From assembly GCF_014649815.1 (NCBI RefSeq), contig NZ_BMTT01000006.1, positions 248,001 through 312,000 of the forward strand: a stretch of 64,000 bases of DNA. The letters run 5' to 3'. The position numbers and the translations under genes are program-made. Below are positions 19,501 through 26,762 of this stretch, piece after piece. Every line of letters starts with the position of its first letter. Position 1 is the stretch's first letter. The notes under the pieces are model-generated. The model did not search any database. It saw only the letters and a program-made list of their open reading frames with translations, and had not been told where the DNA came from. The DNA comes from Streptomyces mutabilis. Its GTDB lineage: Bacteria > Actinomycetota > Actinomycetes > Streptomycetales > Streptomycetaceae.

Positions 19501-20045
19501 GACGCGAAGCTGCTGTAGTCGATGCTGAGCTGGGCCTGCCCCGCCTCGTCGGCTTCGGCGGTCAGCAGTACACCAGTGATGCCGGCCTTCTCGGAGGCTT
19601 CCTGGCCAAGGACATGGATACGGGCTCCGGTACCGGATGCGGCACTGTTCTTGCCTCCGGCCGGACTGATGGTGACGGGGAGGCCGCCGGGCTTGGCCCT
19701 GCCGCGCTTGCCGGCGTCGAGTGCGACCATCGCATCGCCCTCTTGCGGCCAGGTCGCCGCCCGCTGCTCGTCCTTCGACCGTCGAGCGCGCTCAGTGTCC
19801 GCCTTCTCGCCCTGGACGACCTTCGCGCGGGCCTTCCGAGCCCCCGGTCCTTTACTCTCCTCGACCTTGCTCACTCGCTGGCCAGGAAGATCCGGTCGGC
19901 CGAGCCCTCCCTCGGCGGCCTGCGCCACGGGGGCCATCCCGGTAGGGACTGCGAGTGCCAGCGCCAGGACTGCCGCGACGGTTCCACCGCGCCCTCTGCC
20001 CCGGAACCGTCTCATTGTTGTGCCTATGCCAAAAGCCATGTTCAT
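13590..20045 (-). CDS. Secreted RHS/YD-repeat protein with variable C-terminal domain (polymorphic toxin-like)
   Basis: 2151 aa from ATG 20045; the open frame extends upstream into the LamG gene but the signal peptide fixes the start. Residues 1-44 carry a basic n-region, hydrophobic core and a VAQA/AEGG cleavage site. An N-terminal part resembling secreted TcdB/SpvB-type shells is followed by many YD repeats (for example YDALGRLTAVW, YDLFGRKISADD, YDQTGNVTSIAD). The RHS core signature IGQFISVDPLL...NGYSYAVQNPQTIADPTG lies about 260 residues before the end. Beyond it come a cysteine-rich and proline-rich linker and a Gly-rich domain of about 125 residues with alternating hydrophobic and glycine residues (ISVSGGAVLMGTLGGCVMVS; GVGGGLSADLTG), ending TWGCSLRLGCS. 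RHS shells encapsulate C-terminal effectors; this one matches no nuclease or deaminase motif I know. Two small membrane-protein genes follow. Confidence 0.88.
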   Translation of the reverse strand: MNMAFGIGTTMRRFRGRGRGGTVAAVLALALAVPTGMAPVAQAAEGGLGRPDLPGQRVSKVEESKGPGARKARAKVVQGEKADTERARRSKDEQRAATWPQEGDAMVALDAGKRGRAKPGGLPVTISPAGGKNSAASGTGARIHVLGQEASEKAGITGVLLTAEADEAGQAQLSIDYSSFASAVGGDWADRLRIVRLPGCVLDTPGKAACRTTTPLTSDNDRAQQTVTASVHLAETDAGPTTQLARAASNATAVFAVTATAPGEGASPSGAGDYSATDLSESSSWEAGDNSGSFTWNYDINMPPAAAGPTPELALSYDSGSVDGRTATTNNQGSAVGEGFSLTESYIERVYGSCDDDGHDKANDRCWKYDNAQLVLNGKATRLVKKSGDAESTWRLANDDASTVTRSTGADNGDDNGEYWTVITGDGTKYVFGRNKLDGADSQRTNSTWTVPVFGDDSGEPGYSKGDSFGDRAVTQAWRWNLDYVEDTHGNASTYWYAKETNHYKKNKATTANASYTRGGYLKEIKYGLRKGALFTDDADAKVTFSHAERCTASDCSSLTKDTAKNWPDVPFDAICTDGDDDCLGTGPSFFSRKRLTSIDTFSYNASGGDYDPVDSWDFTQEYLDGGDIGDTSDHVLTLKSIKRTGKAGGTAIALNPVSFTYQWRENRVDGTDDILPLTRPRIATVTSETGSITTVTLSSPQCVRSEVQGAAEDTNTRSCFPQYWNINGAEDASVDWFHKYRVEAVVVSDPAGNNDAVEYAYDYSGAAWHHSDAPFTPKDERTWSDWRGYRQVTVSTGAKETTRSKTVSLYMQGMHGDKKKDGTTRSVSVTPLASPSVGVASITDSDQFQGIRREHVTYNGSTPITVEVTDPWSKETARQSAPGAADHVARYVRTAKSTTYEYLSAADAWRSRSVDTTYDDYGMAVTVGDSGEIGKGGDETCTRTWYARNDAAGINDLVSRTRTVGRSCSIIDTSLNLPANTQTRGDLLSDTATVYDNPDATTWSASQKPTKGVATWTGRATGYNATAGPDKLRAASGWQTTSTTAYDTLGRPVDVTDADGNTTHTRYTPATAGPLTKTTVTNPKGHVTDTYLDPRHGQAVRVYDANAKKTESTYDALGRLTAVWLPNRSKAAGYSANTTFKYHLSSGEPSWVSTSTLKKDGKTYSTSYELYDAMMRPLQTQTPSPLGGRILTDTRYDTRGLAYEKYEDIFDTTSAPNGTYTRAEYGEAPTQTETVYDGAERPTTSTLYVYGVKKWSTTTSYTGDSTATTALKGGSASRTLIDARGRTVETRQYAGTSPADPQFGGGTGTASYTSTTFQYALDDLKTRVTGPDGAQWTYGYDLFGRKISADDPDKGLTRLSYDQLDRLTQTTDSRGKSIITAYDALDRITGTWAGSKDDANQLTAFTYDALLEGQPDASTRYVGGKNGTAYTKTVTAYDKLDRPAITELTLPESDPLVTAGAPTTLQFEGNYNIDGTLQSTKEPALGGLPSEVVGYQYTDTGQVTSIVGKAGYLLDADYSALGLARQLTLGTADTEEHKKAYVTNLWEEGTKRLLGSHVTDQTHPYKLQNLAYTYDQTGNVTSIADTSTLGGTAAAETQCFTYDGHRRMTEAWTPASQKCSDTRSANTLGGRAPYWTSYTYNDAGQRTTQTAHTTAGSTTTHYCYEKDGQPHALTGTSTSADCTNPDRAFTFDSTGNTTSRPDGAATQDLAWSEEGKLTSLTENGKTTDYLYGADGTLLIRSTEDGERILYAGATELHLRADGTSWAQRHYGSGDVTVAVRSNETGSDELSYLANDLHGTSTLAVDATDQAYSRRYMTPFGAPRGTVTGSAWPDDKGFLGKTTDTGTGLTHVDARQYDPEIGQFISVDPLLQTGIGQTLNGYSYAVQNPQTIADPTGLGVPECHTGEIKNCRNGVPVSTGKKASSSEGPVRACRCGKRPPLVKGMKPTGLGGIPGRRNITLPSTPAPKGWLRTVPSSSGGSPAPNPGPKPKSEANKNWFGKVLDVIGVGTEPNTWGACISVSGGAVLMGTLGGCVMVSRNADGDWDLGVSGSPAISGVGGGLSADLTGLTSNADSLDQLRGWGWDKEVSAHYGIGGLASHESSFNLDGSWVRNSKGEPVWATEVGGGPGVEGGVETGLNYTWGCSLRLGCS

Positions 20046-20098
20046 CCGTTCCGCCTGCGCTCCTTGGCGTCGTCTGCGTCGGCAAGTGGTGTGCTGTG

Positions 20099-20141
20099 AC
20101 GTCGGGTGCGGCGTCGGCCTGGCCGGCGCCGCACCCGACGT
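20099..20141 (-). terminator. Strong hairpin between the LamG and RHS genes
   Basis: A perfect 15-bp inverted repeat (20099-20113 and 20127-20141) with a 13-nt loop, starting eight bases after the LamG stop and ending 54 bases before the RHS start. It could terminate LamG transcription or attenuate read-through into the RHS gene. Confidence 0.75.
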
Positions 20142-20148
20142 GCGGTGG

Positions 20149-23100
20149 TCAGTCGCCGATGCGGTAGTCGATCTGCTCGCTGCTGGCCATCGCACCCGCC
20201 CACAACCGGACCTCGCCGATGCGCGCCGGCAGGTAGTGCTTCCACGCACCGCCGGTGAAGCCCTTGCCGATGGCGAAGTCCCCGCTGCCCAGCGCGATCG
20301 TGTACGCCTGGGTCCCGCCGTTCTGGACGTGACTGAGGTACAGGCTGATCGTTCCGTTCAACGCGTTGTAGATGCCGCTCAGGCGCACCGGGCTGTCAAC
20401 GGCTGCGACATCGTCGGACACCACTGACGAGAAGGTTCCGTCGGCGTTGAGCCGGCCGAAGTGCCACTTGCCGACCGGGACTGTGCGTTCTTCCCGATTG
20501 TCGTCGAGGTAGGTGTCCTTGCCGGTCAGTTCGAACCAGAAGCCCCATGCGGAGCCATCAGCGGTGCGTTGCCCTAGGACCTGGCCGGTGTAGCCGATGT
20601 CCTTGGCAAGCAGCTCGGTCCCGTCGAGCTGAACCGAGGTCGACACGGTGAAGGAACTGTGGTCGTAGACCAGCGGTCCGGGTGCGGTCGCGGAGTCGTC
20701 GACACCGTCCAGGACGATCGCGTCTCCGTCGATCGAGGCGCCGCCGGTGAGGGTCAGGCTCCGGCCGTACCCGGAGGTGGTGTCGGCGACCGTCGTGCCG
20801 CTGCCGCGTTCGGCAGACCAGTCGGCGACCAGCTCGGCACCCGCGAAGCCCGCCGAGGTGAGAAGCTGCGCCTCGTCGGCGATCTCCTTGTGGGTCAGCA
20901 CGCGCTGCCATACGGCGACTTCGTCGATCGAGCCCGGGAAGTTGAATGCCGGGCCGCTGCTGAGTTGGTGACGGCCGAAGTCCAACGGTGCGGTTGCCGA
21001 CCAAGAGCCGTCGACTGTGTAGGTGCCCCCTTGCTTACGGCCGTCGACGTAGAAGTTGAGTTCCTTCTTCGCCGGGTCGTACGTGCCCGCCAGGTGTGTC
21101 CATACGCCGGCCTGCGCCGGATAGACCGCTGCCCTGCCGAGGTACCAGTCCTTTTCACCAGCCTTGCGTATACCGAAGTACCAGGTTTTGTATCCGGGGT
21201 CGTAGTAGAAGATGAAGGGGCTGCTCACACCGTCACGTGTCGAGAGCACGGCTGCCTTGCTGTCCAGCTTGTCAGGCCGAACCCAGGCGGACAGCGTGTA
21301 GGCCGACCGGGTCTCCAGCACCGGTCCGCCGGTGGCGGCGTATCCAGTGCTGCCGTTGAGGGACAGCCCCTTGTCCGTGATCGCTGTCTCCAGCGGCTGC
21401 CCTTCGGCGTCATGGGTGATCAGCCCACGACGCCCGCGGTCGTCACGAGCCGCGCCCCCTGCGAGGGTCGCGTCGTCCTTGCCGTCTGCTGTCGCGGCGT
21501 CCACGGCGACACCGCTCGCCTCGTCGAAGTGCCACCGCCCGATGGGGCCCTCACCGGCCGCCACCAGGAAGTCGACGACGCTCTGTGCGCCCCAGCGGCC
21601 GACGTCGTCCTTCGCCCGGACGTACACGCTGTAGGTGCCGGAACGTTCCGGCGTGATCTTCTGCGTGACCGAAGCGCCCTTGAGCTCACTCGACCAGGCG
21701 TCGTCCGAGGACAACTTGTACTGGTAGGAGACGTTGTTCGCATCCCCGGTCGCGGCGGCGAAAGACAGGGTCGCCGACTGGTTGGGACCGCCGCCCGGAA
21801 CGCATGCGGTGGCCGTGCACGCACTGTACGGTTCCCCGACCGTGACCTTGGGCGCCTTGGGCGCGGTGGAGTCGACCTTGAAGTAGCACCAGCCCGAGGT
21901 ACTGCTCGACAGATGGCTCTTGCCGGCGTTGTAGAACGAGTGCGTCCAGGCCTGGTAGCGGTACAGCTTGCCGTCTGTCAGCGCCGACCACGTGAGGGTG
22001 ACAGACTTGCCGTCCCCTATGTAGCCGGATGAGGGACGTACCGACCCGTTGCCGGGGCTGGTGTCCGACCACGTGCCGTCCGCGTTCTTGTGATCGAGGT
22101 CGAAGTAGACCCGCAGCTGGGCCTCCTTCTCGCCCCCGGCCGTCGTCTGGGCGTACGCCCGAAGTGTCGGGGTCGGGTCCGAGACGACCGCTGGGTCAGC
22201 TTCCGCCCGCTCGCACACGGGACCAGAGCCGGTCATCAGCGCGATTCCGGTCGGCTTGTCCGGGAGCCCCACGAAGTCCACGGCGAGTACCGCGTCGTTG
22301 CGGAACCGCTTCCACGCCGAGGTGTCCGACTCGTCGTGGGCCCGGATCTCGAGTGTGAGCCGGGAGAATTTACCCGCCGCGAAGTTCTGCAAGGTCGGGG
22401 TGAGGTTCTCGTTGGTCTCCTCCGGATTGTCGTTGAACTCGATCGGCGCGTCGGGCGAGTCCGGGTCGCACAGTGAGCCACGGCCGGCAGACACGTACCG
22501 GTCGCCCATCCAGTCCAGTTCCTTGGGCCGTGAAGACCAGGTGGTGGAGGAGGAGATGTTGTTCGTGCGGACCAGGTCCACCCAGCGAGGGCTGCACTGG
22601 AACGCCCACGGCTCAGTCACCCGGAACGTGGCGTCCAGGACCTTCTTGCCCTTCAAGCTGGCCGGCGAGAACTCGAAGTACAGCCGCTGCACGTACCCCG
22701 GCCCGCAGTAGTAGCCGCTCCAGGAGCCGCACTTGCCAGCTCCCTTACCAAGGTTGTCGCTGCCGTTGCCCCAGCCGTAGGACTCGTAGCCGTCGCTGCG
22801 CAGCAGCGTCCGCTCGGACTCACCCCAGGTGATGGTGGGATCGATGAACAGAGGAAAGGCCGACGCGTCCGTGTCGGCCAGCATCTGCGCGTCCGGCACA
22901 ACCGTCAGGGCGTCTTCGTGTACCTGGACGTCCATGCGGGCGACCGTGTCGCCCTGCCCCGGCTCCAGCCCCGTCCCCGAGGCCGTACTCTCCGCCGGAT
23001 CCGCCGGCTCGGGCTGCTCCGCCTCCACCCGCAGGAGCTGCGTCTTCGGCTCCGGAGCGCCCTGGCCCGCCGAGTCCCACATCTGCGCCGGCGGCGCCTT

Positions 23101-23865
23101 GAACACGGCCTGTCCGTCGTCGTCCAGCGCGGCCAAGTTGCCGGCGGCGCCCTCCACCACGTCCAGACCGTCAGATTCCAGGCCGAAGGTGAGCTTCTTC
23201 AGCTCTTCGCTCCCTGCCGCCTCGGGCGTCTTCACCACCAGCACCTGCTGGAAGCTCTCGACCGTCACGGTCACCTTCAGGTCGACACCCGGCAGCACCT
23301 CGGGGTACAGGGCGCTGGAGCCGTCCAGCTCAGGCTCGGGCAGAGGTCCTGGCCAGTCTAGTTCCAGCCATCGGCCCCGCTCGTCGATCCGCGCCAGCGG
23401 CGCGTCTCCGCCACCGGAGAAGGACATGTCCACGGAGGCCGCCTTCGGCCCCACCGAACCGTCGGACCGCATCTCCAGCGTGGGATCAGGCGCCTGCCAG
23501 CCGCCACCGGGCTTCGCTACCCGCACCGGCACCGACGACTCCTCCAGCGTGAACGTCGAACCATCCGGGTTGGCGAACACCGTGGTCCGCTCCCCCCTCT
23601 CTGTGGTCACCTCCACCCGCTGGCCGGACTCCTGCGCCGCCTGAAGGGCCTTCTGCCCCTCCGTCAACGGCACACCGGCCGCATCGTCACCGACCGCGGA
23701 GGCCATCGGGCCGGGCACGAAAGCCGCGACCACCGCCGCACACACGGCCGCGGTCATACCCGCAACGGCCCTGCTGTCACGTCTTCTGCCAGGCCTCCCA
23801 GCCCGGGCCTTCGGCGAGGGCAGCACTTCTCGCCCGCCTCGCAACCGAGTCCACATCCCTGCCAC
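20149..23865 (-). CDS. Secreted LamG-domain protein paired with the RHS gene
   Basis: 1238 aa. GTG 23865 is used; an ATG three codons later is possible. A long Arg-rich n-region precedes a hydrophobic segment (TAAVCAAVVAAFVPG) and a signal-peptidase site near ASA/VG at about residue 58. The N-terminal half has a DNRLRE-like lipoprotein-free secreted region with WGESERTLLRSDGYESYGWG and a carbohydrate-binding-like segment; Ig-like/fibronectin-type repeats follow; and two LamG concanavalin-like domains occupy about residues 775-990 (GRWHFDEASGVAVDAA) and 1000-1230 (VADWSAERGSGTTVADTT). LamG domains bind sugars or proteins outside the cell. In Streptomyces such proteins commonly precede secreted RHS genes and may anchor or display them; the interaction is inferred. 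Transcription probably starts in the gap at 23.9 kb. Confidence 0.85.
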   Translation of the reverse strand: MAGMWTRLRGGREVLPSPKARAGRPGRRRDSRAVAGMTAAVCAAVVAAFVPGPMASAVGDDAAGVPLTEGQKALQAAQESGQRVEVTTERGERTTVFANPDGSTFTLEESSVPVRVAKPGGGWQAPDPTLEMRSDGSVGPKAASVDMSFSGGGDAPLARIDERGRWLELDWPGPLPEPELDGSSALYPEVLPGVDLKVTVTVESFQQVLVVKTPEAAGSEELKKLTFGLESDGLDVVEGAAGNLAALDDDGQAVFKAPPAQMWDSAGQGAPEPKTQLLRVEAEQPEPADPAESTASGTGLEPGQGDTVARMDVQVHEDALTVVPDAQMLADTDASAFPLFIDPTITWGESERTLLRSDGYESYGWGNGSDNLGKGAGKCGSWSGYYCGPGYVQRLYFEFSPASLKGKKVLDATFRVTEPWAFQCSPRWVDLVRTNNISSSTTWSSRPKELDWMGDRYVSAGRGSLCDPDSPDAPIEFNDNPEETNENLTPTLQNFAAGKFSRLTLEIRAHDESDTSAWKRFRNDAVLAVDFVGLPDKPTGIALMTGSGPVCERAEADPAVVSDPTPTLRAYAQTTAGGEKEAQLRVYFDLDHKNADGTWSDTSPGNGSVRPSSGYIGDGKSVTLTWSALTDGKLYRYQAWTHSFYNAGKSHLSSSTSGWCYFKVDSTAPKAPKVTVGEPYSACTATACVPGGGPNQSATLSFAAATGDANNVSYQYKLSSDDAWSSELKGASVTQKITPERSGTYSVYVRAKDDVGRWGAQSVVDFLVAAGEGPIGRWHFDEASGVAVDAATADGKDDATLAGGAARDDRGRRGLITHDAEGQPLETAITDKGLSLNGSTGYAATGGPVLETRSAYTLSAWVRPDKLDSKAAVLSTRDGVSSPFIFYYDPGYKTWYFGIRKAGEKDWYLGRAAVYPAQAGVWTHLAGTYDPAKKELNFYVDGRKQGGTYTVDGSWSATAPLDFGRHQLSSGPAFNFPGSIDEVAVWQRVLTHKEIADEAQLLTSAGFAGAELVADWSAERGSGTTVADTTSGYGRSLTLTGGASIDGDAIVLDGVDDSATAPGPLVYDHSSFTVSTSVQLDGTELLAKDIGYTGQVLGQRTADGSAWGFWFELTGKDTYLDDNREERTVPVGKWHFGRLNADGTFSSVVSDDVAAVDSPVRLSGIYNALNGTISLYLSHVQNGGTQAYTIALGSGDFAIGKGFTGGAWKHYLPARIGEVRLWAGAMASSEQIDYRIGD

Positions 23866-24962
23866 ACCCCGCCCACACGATTCACAAAGTAGCCAGGAGT
23901 AACTAACGCCTCACCAGATCGCCAGGTCAACAGGCAGGAAACGGACATCAACACGTCAAGTTCCGGAAGGCCACGTGAGGAAACCAACGTTTGAGCAGGG
24001 TTGTACGCCCCACGATCACACTTGCGCATCCATACCGAAACGCCGAGATCATCGACGTCGCACCTGGCTACTCAACCGGCCCGTCCAGGCGCAGGAGGTC
24101 GGACCCGACCAGGTGGGCGGGCCAAACGCTGCTGAAGCCGCTCGCAAGCCAGCCGTTCGCCCTCCCACACCGCCAGCTCGCCGTTTATACGGGCAACCGG
24201 GCATGTCTCAGCGACGGTTTTCCTCCAAGAGGCGGTGTGCAAGTGTGGAGCAGGTCTGCCCGGTGCAGCACCCGCCCGTCGAAGCCGAGCCGTCCGGCGC
24301 GTGGGGTGGAAGCGTGGCCGGCGCACCCAGATACTGTTCACCCCGTCGGTGCACTACGCGGCGCCGGTGCGGGTCGGGAGCGAGGCTGAGCACATTGAGC
24401 TGCCGTTCGTCCTCAAGGCCGGCTCCACGGTGTCGCTGCCGCTCATCGGGCTGGAGTGCCCAACCGGATAGGCCGGCAGCTTCGGGTCTCCCTGCACCTG
24501 GGCACCGGCCGCATCCTCCGGGCCAACGTCCACGACGCCGACACGAGCTGCGGCAGCACCCGACTGGTGAAGAAGCAGTGTTCTGACCCTGCACTATTCG
24601 ATTGCTCTGCACAGGCACTGCTCAGAGCCGGGGCCGGCTCCGACCTCGGCAGATCCACGCTTCAAGGCCGGAAGATCAACTCGATGAGCAGTGCGCCGAT
24701 CAACGCCCAGGCACCGAGTCCCAGCACCCATATCAGCTCGGTAAGCGCGCCAATGAGCCCTTTCCAACCTCAGGTTGAGGCGTGACGAAGGGTGGGGATC
24801 GTCTTCACGATGGCGGTGACTCGGTTGGTGCTACAGCGGAGTTTCCGCCGGGGGCGCCAGCCCTTCAGGGCGGCCATGGCTTGCTCGCATGGCGGCGCCG
24901 ACCCGGTTGGGAGCTACAGGGGAGCTGCGCACCGGCCGGTGAGCGGTCGGTGCGGGCTCGGT
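23866..24962. other. 1.1-kb gene-poor debris inside the island
   Basis: No intact gene is supported. Fragments with protein-like composition are seen: on the plus strand about 24330-24590, a segment containing LPFVLKAGSTVSLPLIGLE is followed after a frameshift by RVSLHLGTGRILRANVHDAD; on the minus strand about 24100-24215 a segment reads ARINGELAVWEGERLACERL; and on the minus strand 24662-24772 a start-less frame encodes one membrane helix (LIWVLGLGAWALIGALLIEL). None matches a family I recognise. The promoter of the LamG gene must lie near 23.87-23.95 kb but no clear -35/-10 pair was found. Confidence 0.5.
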
Positions 24963-26105
24963 CTACCGGTTCGCGGCTTCGCGAGTGGCGCTCCGGTGCG
25001 TGCGGCTGACCGCGCGGCCCACCGTATTGCGCACTGCGAGGCCCGGCCGGGTGCGGGGCACCATGAGCCTGGAGAGCGGACCGACGCGTCGCTGCCGTGG
25101 GCCTACCTCGCGGCGGAGACGGGACTCGTAGACGGCGAAGGCGCGGGCGTGGTCACCGGGTTGGGCGGCGCGCTCTTCCGCGAGGGCGTACGCGCCCGCC
25201 ATCGCCATGCTGGACCCGTCGCCCAGCAGGGCTGTCGCCGCCGCCGCGTCCCCGAGCAGGACGACCCGTCCGCGGGACCACGAGGGCATCCGGAGGGTGG
25301 TCAGGGGGTCGAAGAACGGGGCCGGGTGGTCGAGGAAGGCCGCCACGAGTTCCGGTGCCCGCCACCCCACGCCGGCGTAGGCGTCGGCCACGGTCTGCTT
25401 GTGAAGGGCAATGTTCTTGCGGTCGTGGGGCGCCAGCCGTGCGGCCCGGAAGGTGAAGATCGCAAGCGGAGTGGTCCGCGAGGGATGGACGACCAGCATC
25501 CGGTTCGGCACAGTCAGCATCGTCATCTCACTCGGGTCCTCGACGGCGTCGGGTTTCAGCGGCACGGTCGCGCCGTACAGGCCCAGGTCGCTCGCGAACT
25601 GCCGTTCGGGTCCGAATACCAGGCGTCGTACGGTGGAGTGCATCCCGTCGGCACCGACTACCAGGTCGAAGCGCCGTGGCGCGGACCTACGGAAGGTGAC
25701 GTCCACCCCGCCTTCGTCCTGGTCGAGAGCGGTGACCGTGTCGTCGAACAAGAACTCGGCCTCGGTCTGCGCCGACCGGTGGAGCACCTCGGACAGGTCG
25801 GTTCGGGTCACCTCGACCGTCGGCGCCTTGTCCGAGGTGAGCGGGAGCTGCAGGATTCGCCTGCCGCCGGGGTCGAGCAGGGTCAGTGACCGATTGCGGG
25901 TGGCGAGCCCGCGCAGCTGCGGGAGGATGCCCATGCGGTCGGCGACCGGGATCGCGGGCCCCTTCACGACGACCGCGCTGCCACCGGAGCGCAGCTGCCG
26001 GGCATGTTCGACGACCGTTGGCCGGTAGCCGTTCCGGGAGAGCCAATATGCGAGCGCGGGCCCTGCGATTCCGGCACCGACTATCAGCACCTCGGGCTTC
26101 TTCAT
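24963..26105 (-). CDS. FAD-dependent monooxygenase (PHBH family)
   Basis: 380 aa from ATG 26105, with GAGAGG upstream; the open frame further upstream was discarded. The dinucleotide-binding motif VLIVGAGIAGPALAYWL is at residues 6-22, the conserved DG motif is LVVGADGMHSTVRR, and the second FAD motif is VVLLGDAAAATALLGDG near residue 285. These are the hallmarks of class A flavoprotein hydroxylases related to tetracycline-modifying TetX-like and p-hydroxybenzoate hydroxylases. It is divergent from an ArsR-type regulator, with two long palindromes between them that should control both genes. Substrate unknown; hydroxylation or inactivation of an aromatic antibiotic is one possibility. Located inside the island. 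Confidence 0.88.
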   Translation of the reverse strand: MKKPEVLIVGAGIAGPALAYWLSRNGYRPTVVEHARQLRSGGSAVVVKGPAIPVADRMGILPQLRGLATRNRSLTLLDPGGRRILQLPLTSDKAPTVEVTRTDLSEVLHRSAQTEAEFLFDDTVTALDQDEGGVDVTFRRSAPRRFDLVVGADGMHSTVRRLVFGPERQFASDLGLYGATVPLKPDAVEDPSEMTMLTVPNRMLVVHPSRTTPLAIFTFRAARLAPHDRKNIALHKQTVADAYAGVGWRAPELVAAFLDHPAPFFDPLTTLRMPSWSRGRVVLLGDAAAATALLGDGSSMAMAGAYALAEERAAQPGDHARAFAVYESRLRREVGPRQRRVGPLSRLMVPRTRPGLAVRNTVGRAVSRTHRSATREAANR

Positions 26106-26200
26106 GACGATGACCTCTCGGAGTGTCGAGGATGACCAGCTCCCCGGCGAGTGCCGGGGCCGGCTCTCAGAGCGCGGCGGGACGGGCAGCGCAACCGGAA

Positions 26201-26268
26201 CCAAGGTACGAAAAATTTCGTACCTTGGTGGAGCACATTCTTCAGGTACGATTCAAGTCGTACCTGAA
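26201..26268. promoter_or_regulatory. Twin long palindromic operators of the island ArsR regulator
   Basis: Site 1 (26201-26228) is a 28-bp palindrome with perfect 13-bp arms; site 2 (26241-26268) has perfect 11-bp arms. Both contain GGTACGA-N6-TCGTACC, with centres 40 bp apart (nearly four helical turns). A TTGGTG (26225-26230) and TACGAT (26247-26252) pair spaced by 16 bases would be the ArsR promoter and is overlapped by both sites; site 2 ends at the ribosome-binding site. Binding should repress both divergent genes. Confidence 0.8.
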
Positions 26269-26279
26269 GGAGGTGCCGC

Positions 26280-26615
26280 GTGGCCGGGAAGAACCTGGTC
26301 GGCCCGGAGGCCGATGTGCTCGATCTGGGGACGGTGTTTCGCGCCCTCGCCGACGAGCACCGTCGTTCGGTGATGACGGAGTTGGCCGCCGACCGCAGCG
26401 ACAGCGAGCGGGGCTGCAACTCGTTCAATCTTCCGATCTCGAAGCAGACCCAGACCCACCACTTCCGAGTCCTGCGCGAGGCAGGTCTCATCGACGAGAT
26501 CGACTACGGCAACCGCAAGGGCATCCGACTACGACGCGCGGACATCGACAAGAGATTTCCCGGGCTGCTCACGCTCCTGGGCGCAGAGTCCCCGGGCGGT
26601 ACTGCTCCTCGCTGA
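26280..26615 (+). CDS. ArsR/SmtB-type winged-helix regulator (island copy)
   Basis: 111 aa, GTG start with AAGGAGGT six bases upstream. The winged helix reads FRALADEHRRSVMTELAAD...TQTHHFRVLREAGLIDEI, and the C-terminus RRADIDKRFPGLLTLL resembles the OYE-linked regulator at 9664-10026. As in that protein, metal-binding ELCVC residues are absent, and the CNSFNLPISKQ segment replaces the sensor helix motif. It is divergent from an FAD monooxygenase and sits beside two copies of GGTACGA-N6-TCGTACC, its likely autoregulatory sites. The signal is probably a small molecule handled by the monooxygenase; this is inferred. Confidence 0.87.
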   Translation: MAGKNLVGPEADVLDLGTVFRALADEHRRSVMTELAADRSDSERGCNSFNLPISKQTQTHHFRVLREAGLIDEIDYGNRKGIRLRRADIDKRFPGLLTLLGAESPGGTAPR

Positions 26616-26762
26616 GCACAGCTGAGCACGCCGGAGGGGAGTCCGGGTTGAGCCGCGAGCTCGGCCGAATCCAGCCCGCGCCCGGCTCGCAAGTAGCTGG
26701 ACACGACGCGGGCACAAATGGGATCGGTGTCGCTTCGACCACCGTCCCGCGCTCGTTATCGT

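Larger units (their letters stand above)
11956..26762. mobile_element. Probable 14.8-kb genomic island inserted in a DUF6214-like gene
   Basis: The boundaries are set by the two halves of one gene: 5' part ends at 11955, 3' part resumes at 26763, same strand and same codon phase. Inside are an IS remnant at the left edge, an SRPBCC gene, three related small membrane-protein genes, RHS and LamG genes, about 1.1 kb of debris, and a monooxygenase-ArsR pair. Several segments (especially 12.6-13.6 kb) are visibly richer in A+T than the flanks. No integrase, tRNA site or long direct repeat was found, so the mechanism is unclear and several events may have contributed. Confidence 0.7.

Noticed and set aside
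13746-20099. A 2117-codon open frame on the plus strand, antisense to the RHS gene
   Set aside because: It mirrors the RHS gene; its translation is a Gly/Val/Ala-rich string with no domain or repeat logic. Long antisense frames are expected in GC-rich DNA, and the RHS strand has a signal peptide, YD repeats and the core motif.
24963-26615. The FAD monooxygenase-ArsR pair as an arsenic resistance locus
   Set aside because: The regulator lacks the ELCVC metal-binding motif, and no arsenate reductase or efflux gene is present.
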